Source: Pseudomonas sp. MWU16-30317
GTDB lineage: Bacteria; Pseudomonadota; Gammaproteobacteria; Pseudomonadales; Pseudomonadaceae
Direction of reading: 5' to 3'
DNA length: 64,000 nt
Assembly: GCF_020515695.1 (NCBI RefSeq)
Contig: NZ_JAIWJA010000003.1
Coordinates: 124,001-188,000, forward strand
In this document: piece after piece, positions 30,716 through 40,195 of the stretch
How the letters are laid out: each line of letters opens with the position of its first letter
How positions within the stretch are numbered: the first letter of the stretch is position 1
Program-made: the position numbers and the translations under genes
Notes under the pieces: model-generated
The model's input: only the letters and a program-made list of their open reading frames with translations
Database searches by the model: none
What the model was told of the DNA's origin: nothing

Positions 30716-32221
30716 ATGAGCGAGGCCGTGCTTGCCAGAGAAACCAACCGCCGTCAGTTGCAGCAGATCATCTCGGGGCTGTCCGATGGGGTGATCCTCA
30801 TCGAGATCGACCAGACGATCATCTGGGCCAACGAAGCGGCCCTGCAGATGCACGGTGTCGAGGCGATCGCCGAACTGGGCGCCAATGGCGACGAATACCG
30901 GGAGCGATTCCAACTGCGCTATCGCAACAACCACCCGTTGGACGTCGAGCAGCATCCCTTCAGTCGCGTCGCGGCCGGTGAGGTGTTCAGTGATGTGATC
31001 GTTGAAGTCAGCCGAACAGGTGACGAGGACGAGCGCAGCCGCGTGCACCGGATTCGCAGCATGGTGCTGGAAGACAGCAAAGGCATGGCGGAGTCACTGG
31101 TATTGATTATCTCGGACGCAACCGAGTGGGCCAGTGCCGAGCAGCGTTTCGAAAAAACCTTCAATGCCAACCCGGCACCGGCGGTCATCTGCCGCCTCAG
31201 CGACCTGCGGTTCATCAAGGTCAATCAGGGGTTTCTGGAGATGACCGGGCATTCGCGCGAGAACGTGATTGGCCGCTCGGTGTACGAAGTCGATGTACTC
31301 GAAAACGCCGAACGCAAGGACCTGGCCATCGAGCGACTGACCCAGGGCGCAACGATTCCGCAGATGCAGGCCGAGCTGAAGATGCCCGGCGGCGGCACAA
31401 AATTGGTGATCGTGGCCGGGCAACCGCTGGACATGCACGAAGAGGACTGTATGTTGTTCTCCTTCACCGACCTGGAGCCTCGGCGCAAGGCCGAAACCGC
31501 CCTGCGACAAAGCGAGGAGCGCTTCGCCAAGGCCTTTCGTTTGACCCCGGTACCGACCCTGGTCTGCAGTGCCGATCGCCAGCAGGTGGTGGATGCCAAC
31601 GAAGCTTTTCTCACGACCCTGGGATACACCGCTCAGGAGTTGATCGGCAGGACAGTGGCCGAGCTCGATTTCATCGAGGGCCCCGGGATCACCAGCAAAC
31701 TGTTCGACGTGCTGGAGAAGACCGGGCGTATCGACGGGCTGGACCTCAAATTGCGCAAAAAAGGCGACGAGACCCTCGATTGCGTGCTGGCGGCCGATAC
31801 CGTCAGCATCCAGGACGCTGCGTGCTACCTGCTGGTGCTGGTGGACATCACCGAGCGCAAGCGGTCGGAGCTGGAACTGGTCGAGGCGATCGAAACGGTC
31901 ATGCAAGATGCGTCCTGGTTCAGCCAGACCCTGATCGAGAAGCTGGCGAATGCCAAAAGCGCCAATAATCGGCAGTTCCCCAGTGCATCCTTTACCGACC
32001 TCACCGCCCGGGAGCGCGATGTGCTGGGTTTGATATGCGAAGGGCTGGCCGACAAGGAAATTGCAGCACGGCTCAAGCTCGCGCTTAACACCGTGCGCAA
32101 TCATGTCGCGACGGTCTACTCCAAACTCGACGTGCATAGTCGCAGTGAGGCCATCGTCTGGGCCCGCGAGCGTCACCTGTTTGCCGGGCAGCCCAAGGCG
32201 AAGACAAAGCGCGAGGGCTAG
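30716..32221 (+). CDS. PAS-domain LuxR-type transcriptional regulator
   Basis: This 501-residue cytosolic regulator has three PAS modules near residues 12-130 (IISGLSDGVILIEIDQTIIW), 142-255 (FNANPAPAVICRLSDLRFIK) and 265-385 (FRLTPVPTLVCSADRQQVVD). A C-terminal LuxR helix-turn-helix at about 428-490 follows (LTARERDVLGLICEGLADKE, LALNTVRNHVATVYSKL). No histidine-kinase domain is present, so it should sense directly through PAS ligands or cofactors. Palindromes GGTGC-N4-GCACC upstream of it and of the next gene are probable self- and target-binding sites. The signal is unknown. Confidence 0.88.
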   Translation: MSEAVLARETNRRQLQQIISGLSDGVILIEIDQTIIWANEAALQMHGVEAIAELGANGDEYRERFQLRYRNNHPLDVEQHPFSRVAAGEVFSDVIVEVSRTGDEDERSRVHRIRSMVLEDSKGMAESLVLIISDATEWASAEQRFEKTFNANPAPAVICRLSDLRFIKVNQGFLEMTGHSRENVIGRSVYEVDVLENAERKDLAIERLTQGATIPQMQAELKMPGGGTKLVIVAGQPLDMHEEDCMLFSFTDLEPRRKAETALRQSEERFAKAFRLTPVPTLVCSADRQQVVDANEAFLTTLGYTAQELIGRTVAELDFIEGPGITSKLFDVLEKTGRIDGLDLKLRKKGDETLDCVLAADTVSIQDAACYLLVLVDITERKRSELELVEAIETVMQDASWFSQTLIEKLANAKSANNRQFPSASFTDLTARERDVLGLICEGLADKEIAARLKLALNTVRNHVATVYSKLDVHSRSEAIVWARERHLFAGQPKAKTKREG

Positions 32222-32226
32222 GACGG

Positions 32227-32240
32227 GGTGCAAATGCACC
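32227..32240. promoter_or_regulatory. Perfect GGTGCA-AA-TGCACC palindrome before the CsbD-like gene
   Basis: This is the perfect 6-2-6 form of the repeated motif, 5 bp after the LuxR stop and 108 bp before the small gene. It shares the 12-mer TGCAAATGCACC with the site at 30659-30670. Confidence 0.6.
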
Positions 32241-32347
32241 GGGCCAGCCGGTGCGAACTCATCTGTTTCAAACGATCACAGATCAGTAGCCTGTACCGAT
32301 GCCGCGCCAGACGGGCCGGCACGGGTTTCCCTCTCGGAGAGTACGCC

Positions 32348-32605
32348 ATGAAGTCTGAACAGGTTAAAGGTGTGTTGGAACAGGCTGCCGGTAAAGCCCA
32401 GGACATGTTGGGTGATCTGACGGGCGATGAACGTTTGCAACTGGAAGGCAAGGCGCGGAAGTCGGCGGGCGAGCTGCAACAGCGCTATGGCGACCTGCTC
32501 GATGAGGCAATGGACTTCACTCAACGCCGCCCAGGTATCACTCTGGCCGCTGTTGCCGGGCTGACAGTGCTGGTCGGTTGGCTAATGCTGCGGCGCCGCG
32601 CTTAA
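32348..32605 (+). CDS. CsbD-like small protein with C-terminal membrane helix
   Basis: This 85-residue protein starts MKSEQVKGVLEQAAGKAQDM and has the LTGDERLQLEGKARKSAGEL segment typical of CsbD-type stress proteins. It ends in a membrane helix, ITLAAVAGLTVLVGWLMLRRR, as in YqjD/ElaB-like ribosome- or membrane-associated proteins. The ATG at 32348 has GGAGA upstream. It follows the PAS-LuxR gene with its own palindrome site, so it is a likely target of that regulator under stress. Confidence 0.75.
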   Translation: MKSEQVKGVLEQAAGKAQDMLGDLTGDERLQLEGKARKSAGELQQRYGDLLDEAMDFTQRRPGITLAAVAGLTVLVGWLMLRRRA

Positions 32606-32891
32606 CGGCCACGATGGTGTCGTGTCGCTCCACATCGCGCCCAACCCTATGCTGCTGGCTCAGTCCTGCATTACGGTTGGGCCTTCTTGTTTCAGAGTCT
32701 TTCACAACCATCCCACCCCCTTTCACAACGATTCACAGCTTTTCGCGCTGCACCGTCGAACGTTCGTAATACTCTTCCTGTTCATCTCCTGCACCTCCCA
32801 TTGGACGCCCGTACCGCCGGCCGCCATGACCCCTCTTTGTCCGCGTTTTTCAGGTGATGATCCCACTCGCCCATTTGCCATTGAGGCCCTT

Positions 32892-35800
32892 ATGAAAATC
32901 GACCCGAAAACCGAGACGCCCAACACTGATGGCAAGCAACGTTTCGATAACGTGATCAAAGGCGTACTCAAGATTGCGGAGCTGAAAAAGGGCGTCAAGC
33001 AGCCGGATCGCAAGGCGACGGACAACGAGGTCTGGCCGCCCGTCAAGGACACCACGGTCACCGCCAACAGTGACGGCACCCTGCGTTATGAACATGATGG
33101 TCAGGGCGTCATCGTCGATCAGAAGGTCAACCCCGAGCTGTTCAAGTTCCTCAAGCAACTGGCAACGCTCAATGATTCTCAAGGGCAGAAAGACCAGGTC
33201 ACGCAGGCCATCGACAACGGCACCCCCGTCGCGGACCGTAGCACCCAGGGCCTCGACTACAAGGACTACAAGAACTTCGTCTGGGTAGGCGATCTCAAGG
33301 ACGCCGAAGTGATCACCTACACCACCTGGGACGACCAGACCGTCACCGTCTCCAAGGCGCTGACCCCCGAGCTGTTCGAAAGTGTGAAGGCCATGGCGCA
33401 GTCGCTCGATACCCTCAACCATCGGGCCGCCGATTCGGGAAGGGAAGTCGCCAGCAGCGACACCTACATCCCCGATCACGAAATTTCCACCTTCGGTTGG
33501 CCCGACGAGTTCGGCAATGGCGTGATCCAGTTCGACACCAAGGATGGCAAGCAGTACGTGGTGTCGCAGTTCGACAACAAGGAGCTGTATGACCGCGTGG
33601 CGGCCAAGCGCAGCGATTACGACAAGACTGATATTCAAGGTTTTCGCGATGCCCACAACTTGGGCAACCTCGACGACCTGGACATCCTCAGCAAGCCCAC
33701 CGGCGAGAAAACCGACGACGGCAAGGACATGACGGTGGTCGAGCTGGCGACCAAGAACCTCATGGACAAGTACCAGAAGCTGGTCGACGACGGCAAGGTC
33801 GACAAGAACAGCGACATCTACAAGCTGGTCAAGACCATCGAAGCCAAGGCCTCGATGGAGAGCGGCCACAGCATCACGCCCTATGTCGAGGACCCGCGCG
33901 GCGCCGAATCGTGGCGCATGTTCAAGGACGACGGCGTGACCATGGAAGGCGCCGACATGGAGGACATCCTCGACGGCGATGCGGTGGATAAACAACTGAC
34001 CGAGCTATTCGCCAATGGCAATGGCGAGACCGACAAGATCGGCAAGGAGTACCAGACCGAACTCGACGCCGCCATCGACAAGGTCAGCGGCGGTGACAAA
34101 GAGGCCATGGCCAAGGAGCTGCACGACAAACTGGTCAGCCGTGACTTCGTCGAATACCTCAACGACCTGGAAAAGAACGGCAAGCAGACTGAAGGCCAGG
34201 CCGAAGTGGCGCGCCTGCTCTCGACCTTGGAGACGCTCAACCCCGACCTCGCCAAGGACGCCCAGAACGAGCTGAAGAAAAACAGCATCATGGCCCAGGT
34301 CGACCAGCTGATGGCGGACCCCGAAGCGATCCCCCCGGAGTACAAGGAGCTCGCCCTCAAGGACCTGTTCGGCGCCCTCAAATCCGGTATCAAAGGCAGC
34401 CTCGACTTGCCACGGCGGGTGCAGGACACCCTTGAGAAGTTCATCAACGAACTGCTCAACGACAAGACTAAGATGGGCGATTTCGCCGATCAGTTGGACA
34501 AGCTCAACAAAGGCGAAATCACCCAAGAGCAATTCGAAGAGAGTGCTGCCAACAAATACGTGGGCATGGAGGATAAAGAGGGCTTCAAGAAGGCCATTGG
34601 CACCCTCAACAAATACGGCGTGCTCGGTTCCCTGGCCGGTTTCACCTCGCTGGGCGGTGCGATCTACATGCTCAGCGCCAAGAACGGCCAGCTCAGTGAC
34701 GATCCGCTCGAACGCCTGCAGATTGCCAAGGACTTCATCACCTTCCTCGGCTCAGGCGCGCAGTTCGAGAAAACCAAGATATTCGATCTGTTCACCAAGA
34801 CCAACACCGCCGACCTGCTGGGCCTGAGCAAGTCGATTCCGGAAATCTGGGGCAAGGAAGGCCTGTGGGGCAAGAAGATCGATGATGCCCATTCGGCCAA
34901 CGGCGTGCCTGCCCTGGAAGAAGGTGTAGAGAACCGCCTGGCCAACGTTTACGAGCTGGGCGAAATTAATGCCGGCACTGGCACTGGCAGCGTGGTCGAC
35001 CAGGTCAGCCTGATCAGCGATGTGAACGAGGGCGGTGGCTATGACAGCGCCGAAAGCCGCGCCTTGCTCGACGACATCGTCACACGCAGCGGCGGCACCC
35101 CACCGGCCAATTACGATAATTTCCGGGGCTTCAATCAGCTGGCGACCGACCTGGGCATCACCATCAGCGAAGACAGCATCAAGGACGCGATCAACGCGCA
35201 GCGCGCAGCCAACAACATGCCGCCGCTGGACGCCGAGGTGGTCAACAACATGGCCGGCGATATGGAGGCCGCGGTGGTGCGCACTCCCAGCGCGTCCAGT
35301 ATCGCCTCGGGCAACACGACCTTCTACGACGCGGTCAGCTCGCTGTACGAAGACGCCGTGGAGTACTTCGAAGAACGCAACATCACCCCGCCCAGCCGCG
35401 AGGCGTTCAATGCCGGTATCGAGGAGCGCTTCGAGCGCGCGGGCACCCCAGTGCCCACCGAGAGCGATCGCTACAGCGGCATCGCCGAGATGTTCGACGA
35501 CGGCCAACTGGACCTCGACAACCAGTCGATCCAGACCATGTTCGAGCACGACAACCGCACGCCACCGGCCAGTGACATCACCGATGGCCTGACCGGCTCG
35601 CTCAACGAGTCGATTCATGCGCCATCGTCCAACCCGGCCATCTTCGATACGCAAAGCATCACCAGCGATATCACCTCGGCCGTCGGGGACACGCCCCGGG
35701 TCCCGGGCCTGGGCGCGAAAATCGCAGGCTCCGTGACCAAGGTGCTGGGCGTGGCGCCGGATGTGATGAGCATCGCTGACATCGTCATGGGCGGTATCGC

Positions 35801-36653
35801 CATCAAGGACGGCATCAAGTCCGGCAGCGGCCTGGCTATCGCCAATGGCAGCCTGCAGATCGTTTCTGGCGTAGCCGGCACCGCTGCCGCCGGCATCGGC
35901 ATCGCCGGCCTGATGGGCAGTATCGGTGCCATCGCCGGGGCCACTGCGCCGCTGTTCTTGATCACCGCCGGGCTGGGCATTATCACCGGCATCATTGGTA
36001 TCTTCGTCGACCACCAGAAGCGCCAGAAAGCCACCGAGAAAGAAGGCGACTGGTTCAAGGACCTCGCCGACCTTGGCCTGGCCCAGGACGGCTGGGGCGA
36101 CAAGCTCGAGTACACCCGCTACAGCTTCTACGAGCACGACGGCCGCGACGGCCCGACCGACACCAGCATCTTCGATTACCAGAGCGAGGAATGGGCGCAC
36201 TTCCAGCAAACCCCGCAAGTGGAAGGCAGCTCGATCAACCGCCTCGACCCCACCGTGCACAAGGACGACAACGGCATCCAGGGCTACGACACCAATGGCC
36301 TGGCGATGGACCAGTACGGCAAGGCGTTCTATCAAGAACACAAGGACATGATTGACTACATCCACGGCCGCTGGGACGACTGGAACGGCAAGGACAAGAT
36401 CGTCAGCGACAAGGACCTCAACAAGATCGCTGCCGGGGACAACCAGCAAGACAAGGACGCCGCGCAGTTCTTGCTCGACAACAAAGGCTTCTTCGACATG
36501 CTCGACGTGTTCTGGAAACGCGACGGCGCGGACGGCAAGCTCAGCACCGACGACCTGGAGGCCTACCTCAAACTGGTAGGCGGCATGGAGATCGGCAAGG
36601 ACGACCCGGTGTTCTATGAAGAGAAGAAAGAGCAACCGCGGTATGTGAAATAG
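32892..36653 (+). CDS. Large HrpK-like protein with C-terminal EF-hands
   Basis: This 1253-residue protein is hydrophilic and Lys/Asp-rich for its first 950 residues, with no signal peptide. A Gly/Ala-rich hydrophobic hairpin lies near 980-1040 (GIAGLMGSIGAIAGATAPLF), followed by WFKDLADLGLAQDGWGDKLE. Two EF-hand-like loops lie near 1160-1178 (DDWNGKDKIVSDKDL) and 1206-1226 (KRDGADGKLSTDDLEAYL). The tail resembles the HrpK/HopB1 group of type III secretion translocator-like proteins, recalled from general family knowledge and not searched. Degenerate repeats with TPPA/TPPS appear at about 735-900. No hrp box or type III genes are near. The ATG at 32892 has TGAGG upstream; an in-frame ATG at 32622 begins in low-quality sequence. 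Confidence 0.6.
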   Translation: MKIDPKTETPNTDGKQRFDNVIKGVLKIAELKKGVKQPDRKATDNEVWPPVKDTTVTANSDGTLRYEHDGQGVIVDQKVNPELFKFLKQLATLNDSQGQKDQVTQAIDNGTPVADRSTQGLDYKDYKNFVWVGDLKDAEVITYTTWDDQTVTVSKALTPELFESVKAMAQSLDTLNHRAADSGREVASSDTYIPDHEISTFGWPDEFGNGVIQFDTKDGKQYVVSQFDNKELYDRVAAKRSDYDKTDIQGFRDAHNLGNLDDLDILSKPTGEKTDDGKDMTVVELATKNLMDKYQKLVDDGKVDKNSDIYKLVKTIEAKASMESGHSITPYVEDPRGAESWRMFKDDGVTMEGADMEDILDGDAVDKQLTELFANGNGETDKIGKEYQTELDAAIDKVSGGDKEAMAKELHDKLVSRDFVEYLNDLEKNGKQTEGQAEVARLLSTLETLNPDLAKDAQNELKKNSIMAQVDQLMADPEAIPPEYKELALKDLFGALKSGIKGSLDLPRRVQDTLEKFINELLNDKTKMGDFADQLDKLNKGEITQEQFEESAANKYVGMEDKEGFKKAIGTLNKYGVLGSLAGFTSLGGAIYMLSAKNGQLSDDPLERLQIAKDFITFLGSGAQFEKTKIFDLFTKTNTADLLGLSKSIPEIWGKEGLWGKKIDDAHSANGVPALEEGVENRLANVYELGEINAGTGTGSVVDQVSLISDVNEGGGYDSAESRALLDDIVTRSGGTPPANYDNFRGFNQLATDLGITISEDSIKDAINAQRAANNMPPLDAEVVNNMAGDMEAAVVRTPSASSIASGNTTFYDAVSSLYEDAVEYFEERNITPPSREAFNAGIEERFERAGTPVPTESDRYSGIAEMFDDGQLDLDNQSIQTMFEHDNRTPPASDITDGLTGSLNESIHAPSSNPAIFDTQSITSDITSAVGDTPRVPGLGAKIAGSVTKVLGVAPDVMSIADIVMGGIAIKDGIKSGSGLAIANGSLQIVSGVAGTAAAGIGIAGLMGSIGAIAGATAPLFLITAGLGIITGIIGIFVDHQKRQKATEKEGDWFKDLADLGLAQDGWGDKLEYTRYSFYEHDGRDGPTDTSIFDYQSEEWAHFQQTPQVEGSSINRLDPTVHKDDNGIQGYDTNGLAMDQYGKAFYQEHKDMIDYIHGRWDDWNGKDKIVSDKDLNKIAAGDNQQDKDAAQFLLDNKGFFDMLDVFWKRDGADGKLSTDDLEAYLKLVGGMEIGKDDPVFYEEKKEQPRYVK

Positions 36654-36795
36654 CCTCAGTGCCCGATGGCATCGCGCGCGCGACATCCTGGTGCGTGGCG
36701 TAGGGGGCCGCAGGCTGAATAGCGCCGCGGGGAGGGCGGAATGGAAAATGCATGAAGGGTGTTTCAAGTCGTCATCTTTACCGAGGTACCCACTC

Positions 36796-37683
36796 ATGCG
36801 CCATCTCGACACAGATTGTCTGGCCGCTTTCGTCGCTGTCATCGATTGCGGCGGCTTTACCGCTGCCGGTGAACGCATCGGCAAGACACAAGCGGCCGTG
36901 AGCTTGATGCTCGGTCGTCTGGAGGCCAGGGTGGGCCGCAAGCTGCTGGAACGTTCGCGCCGTGGCGTGACCCTGACCGAGCATGGCGAACGCCTGATCG
37001 GTTATGCACGGCGCATCCAGATGCTCGAAGATGAAGCGCTGGCGGCGCTCGACTGCGGGCAGGAAGCGACCCGTCTGCGTATCGGCATGCCGGATGACTA
37101 CCTCGAGACGCTGGGCTGCGAGCTGATGCAGGCGTTCACCCAGCGCCATCCGCACCTGCAAGTCGAGATCATCTGTGATTTTTCCTCGCGGCTGGAAGCG
37201 CTGATCGCCGAAGGCAGTATCGATCTGGCCATCATCACCCGTGCCAATAGCAAGATGCAGGGCGAATTGCTGCGCTGCGAGCCGATGCACTGGTGCGCAG
37301 CGCCGGGTCACTTCCCTGAGCAGCAACGCACCCTGCCACTGTCCTTGTTCACCGACAGTTGCCGGGCGCGGCCCCAAATCATCGAGGCGCTCGATCGCCT
37401 GGGCACGCCTTGGCGCGTGGTGAGTTCGTCGTCACACCTGCCAGGCGTCATGCATGCGGTGCGCCTGGGTACCGCAGTGACCGTGTTGCCTGCTTCGGTG
37501 GTGCCGTTCGGCTGGCGAGTACTGGAGGGCGAGCAGCTGCCGCCGTTGCCGAGCATCGAACTGGCACTGCTGATGCCCGAGCACGCCTTGTTGAACACGC
37601 GCCGCCTGGCGCACTTCGTTCGCGACTGGTTCCAGGCCGCGCGCGAACACAGTACTCAGAGCGAGGCGATGGCCGCCTTGTAG
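36796..37683 (+). CDS. LysR-family transcriptional regulator
   Basis: This 295-residue regulator has the N-terminal winged helix (LAAFVAVIDCGGFTAAGERI, KTQAAVSLMLGRLEARVG) and a periplasmic-binding-fold effector domain. The ATG at 36796 has GAGG 9 bp upstream; a longer frame from 36691 is non-homologous. It converges on the aminotransferase gene, overlapping its 3' end by 28 bp, and probably controls the aminotransferase/TRAP locus (inference from position). Confidence 0.88.
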   Translation: MRHLDTDCLAAFVAVIDCGGFTAAGERIGKTQAAVSLMLGRLEARVGRKLLERSRRGVTLTEHGERLIGYARRIQMLEDEALAALDCGQEATRLRIGMPDDYLETLGCELMQAFTQRHPHLQVEIICDFSSRLEALIAEGSIDLAIITRANSKMQGELLRCEPMHWCAAPGHFPEQQRTLPLSLFTDSCRARPQIIEALDRLGTPWRVVSSSSHLPGVMHAVRLGTAVTVLPASVVPFGWRVLEGEQLPPLPSIELALLMPEHALLNTRRLAHFVRDWFQAAREHSTQSEAMAAL

Positions 37684-38882
37684 CCATCAAGCAGGGCGCG
37701 CATTGCCTCATCATTGTGGGCGAAGGTCAGGTACACGCGGCCAAACGCGAACGGCATGGTCATCACCCCCTGGCGACGCAGGGCCTTGTGTAGGGTCAGG
37801 GTCCAGTCGCTGTCGGCCGATGCGGCGGCCTCGGCATAGTTTTGTGGTGCTTCGGCCGAGGGCCACAGGGTGAAGACCGAGCCATAGCCGCTGGTACTCA
37901 CCGCCATGCCCTTGGCGGTAAACGCGGCGACCAGTTCGGCGCGCAAGGCCTCGCCCCGTGCCACGAGCGCCGGGTAGTCGGCCACCGCCAGGCGTTCCAG
38001 GGTCGCCAGCACCGCCGCGCAGGCCGGTGGCGCACCGCTGTAGGTGCCGGCCCGTACGATCCGGCCTTGCTCGAACAGGCTCATGTACTGGGGCTTACCC
38101 ACCAGTGCGGCCACCGGTACACCGCTGCCGATGGCCTTGCCGACGCAGGCCAGGTCAGGGTCGGCGCCTAACAGCGTACCGCTCAGGCCGGGGTGCAGCC
38201 GAAGACCCATCAACACTTCATCCAGGATCACCAAGGCGCCATGGGCGTGGGCCAGATCGCTCAGGTGCTTGAGGTAACCCGGCAGCGGGCCGATGCAGCC
38301 AGCGTTGGCCAGCACGGGCTCGACCAGCACGGCAGCGATGTCGGGGTAGTCCTTGAACAACTGCTCGGCGTCGGCGAAATCGTTGTAGCGCAGCAGCAGC
38401 AAGCCGTCGCGTTCCGGGCGCTGGCTGCCGGGCATCAGCGCCGAGTCCTGGCCGGCGTTACCGAACGCCACGCTGTCGTACCAGCCGTCGTAGCCAGCGG
38501 CGAACTTGACGATGCGCTGGCGTCCGGTGGCCACTCGGGCGGTACGGCAGGCCAGGTGCACGGCCTCACTGCCGGTATTGAGGAAGATCACTTGGCTCAG
38601 CTCGCCGGTAAAAGCGGCCAGGGCCGCTGCGGCGCGCTCTTCACCCGCGTGGGCGAATGACGGCATAGGGCCGTCCAGTAGTGCGGCGCTTGTGGCTGCA
38701 ACCACATCCGGCTGAGCGTGGCCGAGCAGGGTCGCACCGAAGCCCATGGCGGTATCGACATAGCGTACGCCTTTGGCATCCCACAGCCATGGGCCCTGAG
38801 AACGTGCGACTTCGAAGGCCTGGCCGTCGATTTCAGGCAATGCGCGGCCGCCGCTGGAAATTCCACCGATCAAATGTTTCAT
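37656..38882 (-). CDS. Class-III PLP aminotransferase (glutamate-1-semialdehyde aminomutase-like)
   Basis: This 408-residue PLP enzyme has the class-III fold: N-terminal RYVDTAMGFGATLLGHAQPD, phosphate-binding NTGSEAVHLACRTAR, VILDEVLMGLR, and the PLP lysine in LACVGKAIGSGVPVAALVGK. Sequence flavour is closest to glutamate-1-semialdehyde aminomutase relatives, but it lies with TRAP transporter genes rather than heme genes. A catabolic transaminase for the imported acid is more likely. It is 26 bp downstream of the TRAP permease gene on the same strand and 3'-overlaps the convergent LysR gene. Confidence 0.85.
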   Translation of the reverse strand: MKHLIGGISSGGRALPEIDGQAFEVARSQGPWLWDAKGVRYVDTAMGFGATLLGHAQPDVVAATSAALLDGPMPSFAHAGEERAAAALAAFTGELSQVIFLNTGSEAVHLACRTARVATGRQRIVKFAAGYDGWYDSVAFGNAGQDSALMPGSQRPERDGLLLLRYNDFADAEQLFKDYPDIAAVLVEPVLANAGCIGPLPGYLKHLSDLAHAHGALVILDEVLMGLRLHPGLSGTLLGADPDLACVGKAIGSGVPVAALVGKPQYMSLFEQGRIVRAGTYSGAPPACAAVLATLERLAVADYPALVARGEALRAELVAAFTAKGMAVSTSGYGSVFTLWPSAEAPQNYAEAAASADSDWTLTLHKALRRQGVMTMPFAFGRVYLTFAHNDEAMRALLDGYKAAIASL

Positions 38883-38908
38883 CTGTTGTCTCTAGGCAGT
38901 AAGGGGAT

Positions 38909-40195
38909 TCAGTAGCCCATGACCCGTGGCAGCCACTGGGTCAGGCCAGGGAAGAACACCAGCAGGGCAATGGCGCAGGCGGTGGCGATCCAGAAGGGCA
39001 CCAGTCGTTTCGATACCGAGCCGATGTCGATGCGCCCGACATTGCACACCACGAAAATATTGGTGCCGATGGGGGGCGTGAACAGCCCCCAGCCAAGGGT
39101 CATGGTGAAGATCAGGCCGATCTGGTAGGGCTCGAAGCCTGCGGCCTTGGCCACCGGGACCAGGATCGGCGCGAGGATGATCATCGCCGGGCCCAGATCC
39201 AGCCAGAAACCCACCACCTTGAGCACCAGGATCACCAACAGGATGGTGATCAGCGGGCCGGTGTGCATGTCGACGATCCACGAGGCAACGGTGTGCGGTA
39301 CCAGTTCGAACGTCAGGATCCAGCCGAAGGGCATGGCCACGGCCATGATGATCATCACCGAACCGGTGATGGTCACCGCCTCGGTCACGGCCGGGAACAG
39401 GTCGCGCCAGCCCAGTTGCCGGTAGACGATCGTGCCCACGGCCAGGGCGTAGAGCACCGACAGCGAGGCGGCTTCGGTGGCCGTGGCGAAACCACTTACG
39501 ATCGAGCCCAGCACCATGATCGGCATCAACAGCGCCGGCAAGGCGCCGAGCAGGTCGCGCAGGAACTCGGGCCAGTCCATCCGGCCTTCGACCTTGGGGA
39601 AGTTTTCCCGCACGCCGACCACATAGGCGGTGAGCATGAACACCGCCGCCAGCATCACGCCGGGGATCACTCCGGCCATGAACAAGCCGCCGATGGAGGT
39701 ATTGGTCAGCACCCCGAACATGATCAGGATCACGCTCGGCGGGACGATGATGCCCAAGGTACCGGATGCTGCCGTGACCGCTGCAGCGAAGGCGCGAGGA
39801 TAGCCGCGGGCTTCCATCACCGGGATCATCACCTTGGCTACCGTGCCGGTGTCGGCGGTGGCCGAGCCCGTCAGGCCGCCATAGACAAAAGCCGTGGCCA
39901 CGTTGACCAGGCCCAGGCCGCCACGCAGGCGACCGAAGCAATGCTCGGCCACACGCATGATCCGCAGGGTCAGGCCGCCACGGTTCATCAGTTCGCCCGC
40001 CAACAGGAACAACGGGATCGAAGCCAAAGTGGAAGAGTCGGCGCCGCGCAAGGTCTGCTGGGCCAGCCAGGCCAACGGCAGGTGCAGGTCGCCGAACAGC
40101 AAGGCGGCAATCGAGCCACCGGCCATGGCCCACACCACGGGCAATCCGGCGAGCAGCAGGCACAGGAAAGCCAGAAACAGAATCACCACGGTCAT
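38909..40195 (-). CDS. TRAP transporter large permease (DctM family)
   Basis: This 428-residue inner-membrane channel subunit has about twelve hydrophobic helices with DctM motifs (LFLLAGELMNRGGLTLRI, GTLGIIVPPSVILIMFGVLT, LGWGLFTPPIGTNIFVV). The start is ATG at 40195, overlapping the small permease stop (ATGA); a longer open frame to 40366 is not homologous. It works with the neighbouring small permease and periplasmic binding protein in Na+-driven uptake of an organic acid. Confidence 0.94.
   Translation of the reverse strand: MTVVILFLAFLCLLLAGLPVVWAMAGGSIAALLFGDLHLPLAWLAQQTLRGADSSTLASIPLFLLAGELMNRGGLTLRIMRVAEHCFGRLRGGLGLVNVATAFVYGGLTGSATADTGTVAKVMIPVMEARGYPRAFAAAVTAASGTLGIIVPPSVILIMFGVLTNTSIGGLFMAGVIPGVMLAAVFMLTAYVVGVRENFPKVEGRMDWPEFLRDLLGALPALLMPIMVLGSIVSGFATATEAASLSVLYALAVGTIVYRQLGWRDLFPAVTEAVTITGSVMIIMAVAMPFGWILTFELVPHTVASWIVDMHTGPLITILLVILVLKVVGFWLDLGPAMIILAPILVPVAKAAGFEPYQIGLIFTMTLGWGLFTPPIGTNIFVVCNVGRIDIGSVSKRLVPFWIATACAIALLVFFPGLTQWLPRVMGY

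Noticed and set aside
32606..32891. Possible hrp box before the HrpK-like gene
   Set aside because: No GGAACC-N15/16-CCACNNA was found in the leader.
34752..36941. Open frame of 729 codons on the minus strand
   Set aside because: It is antisense to the 3' half of the HrpK-like gene and has low-complexity V/L/A content, as expected of a shadow frame.
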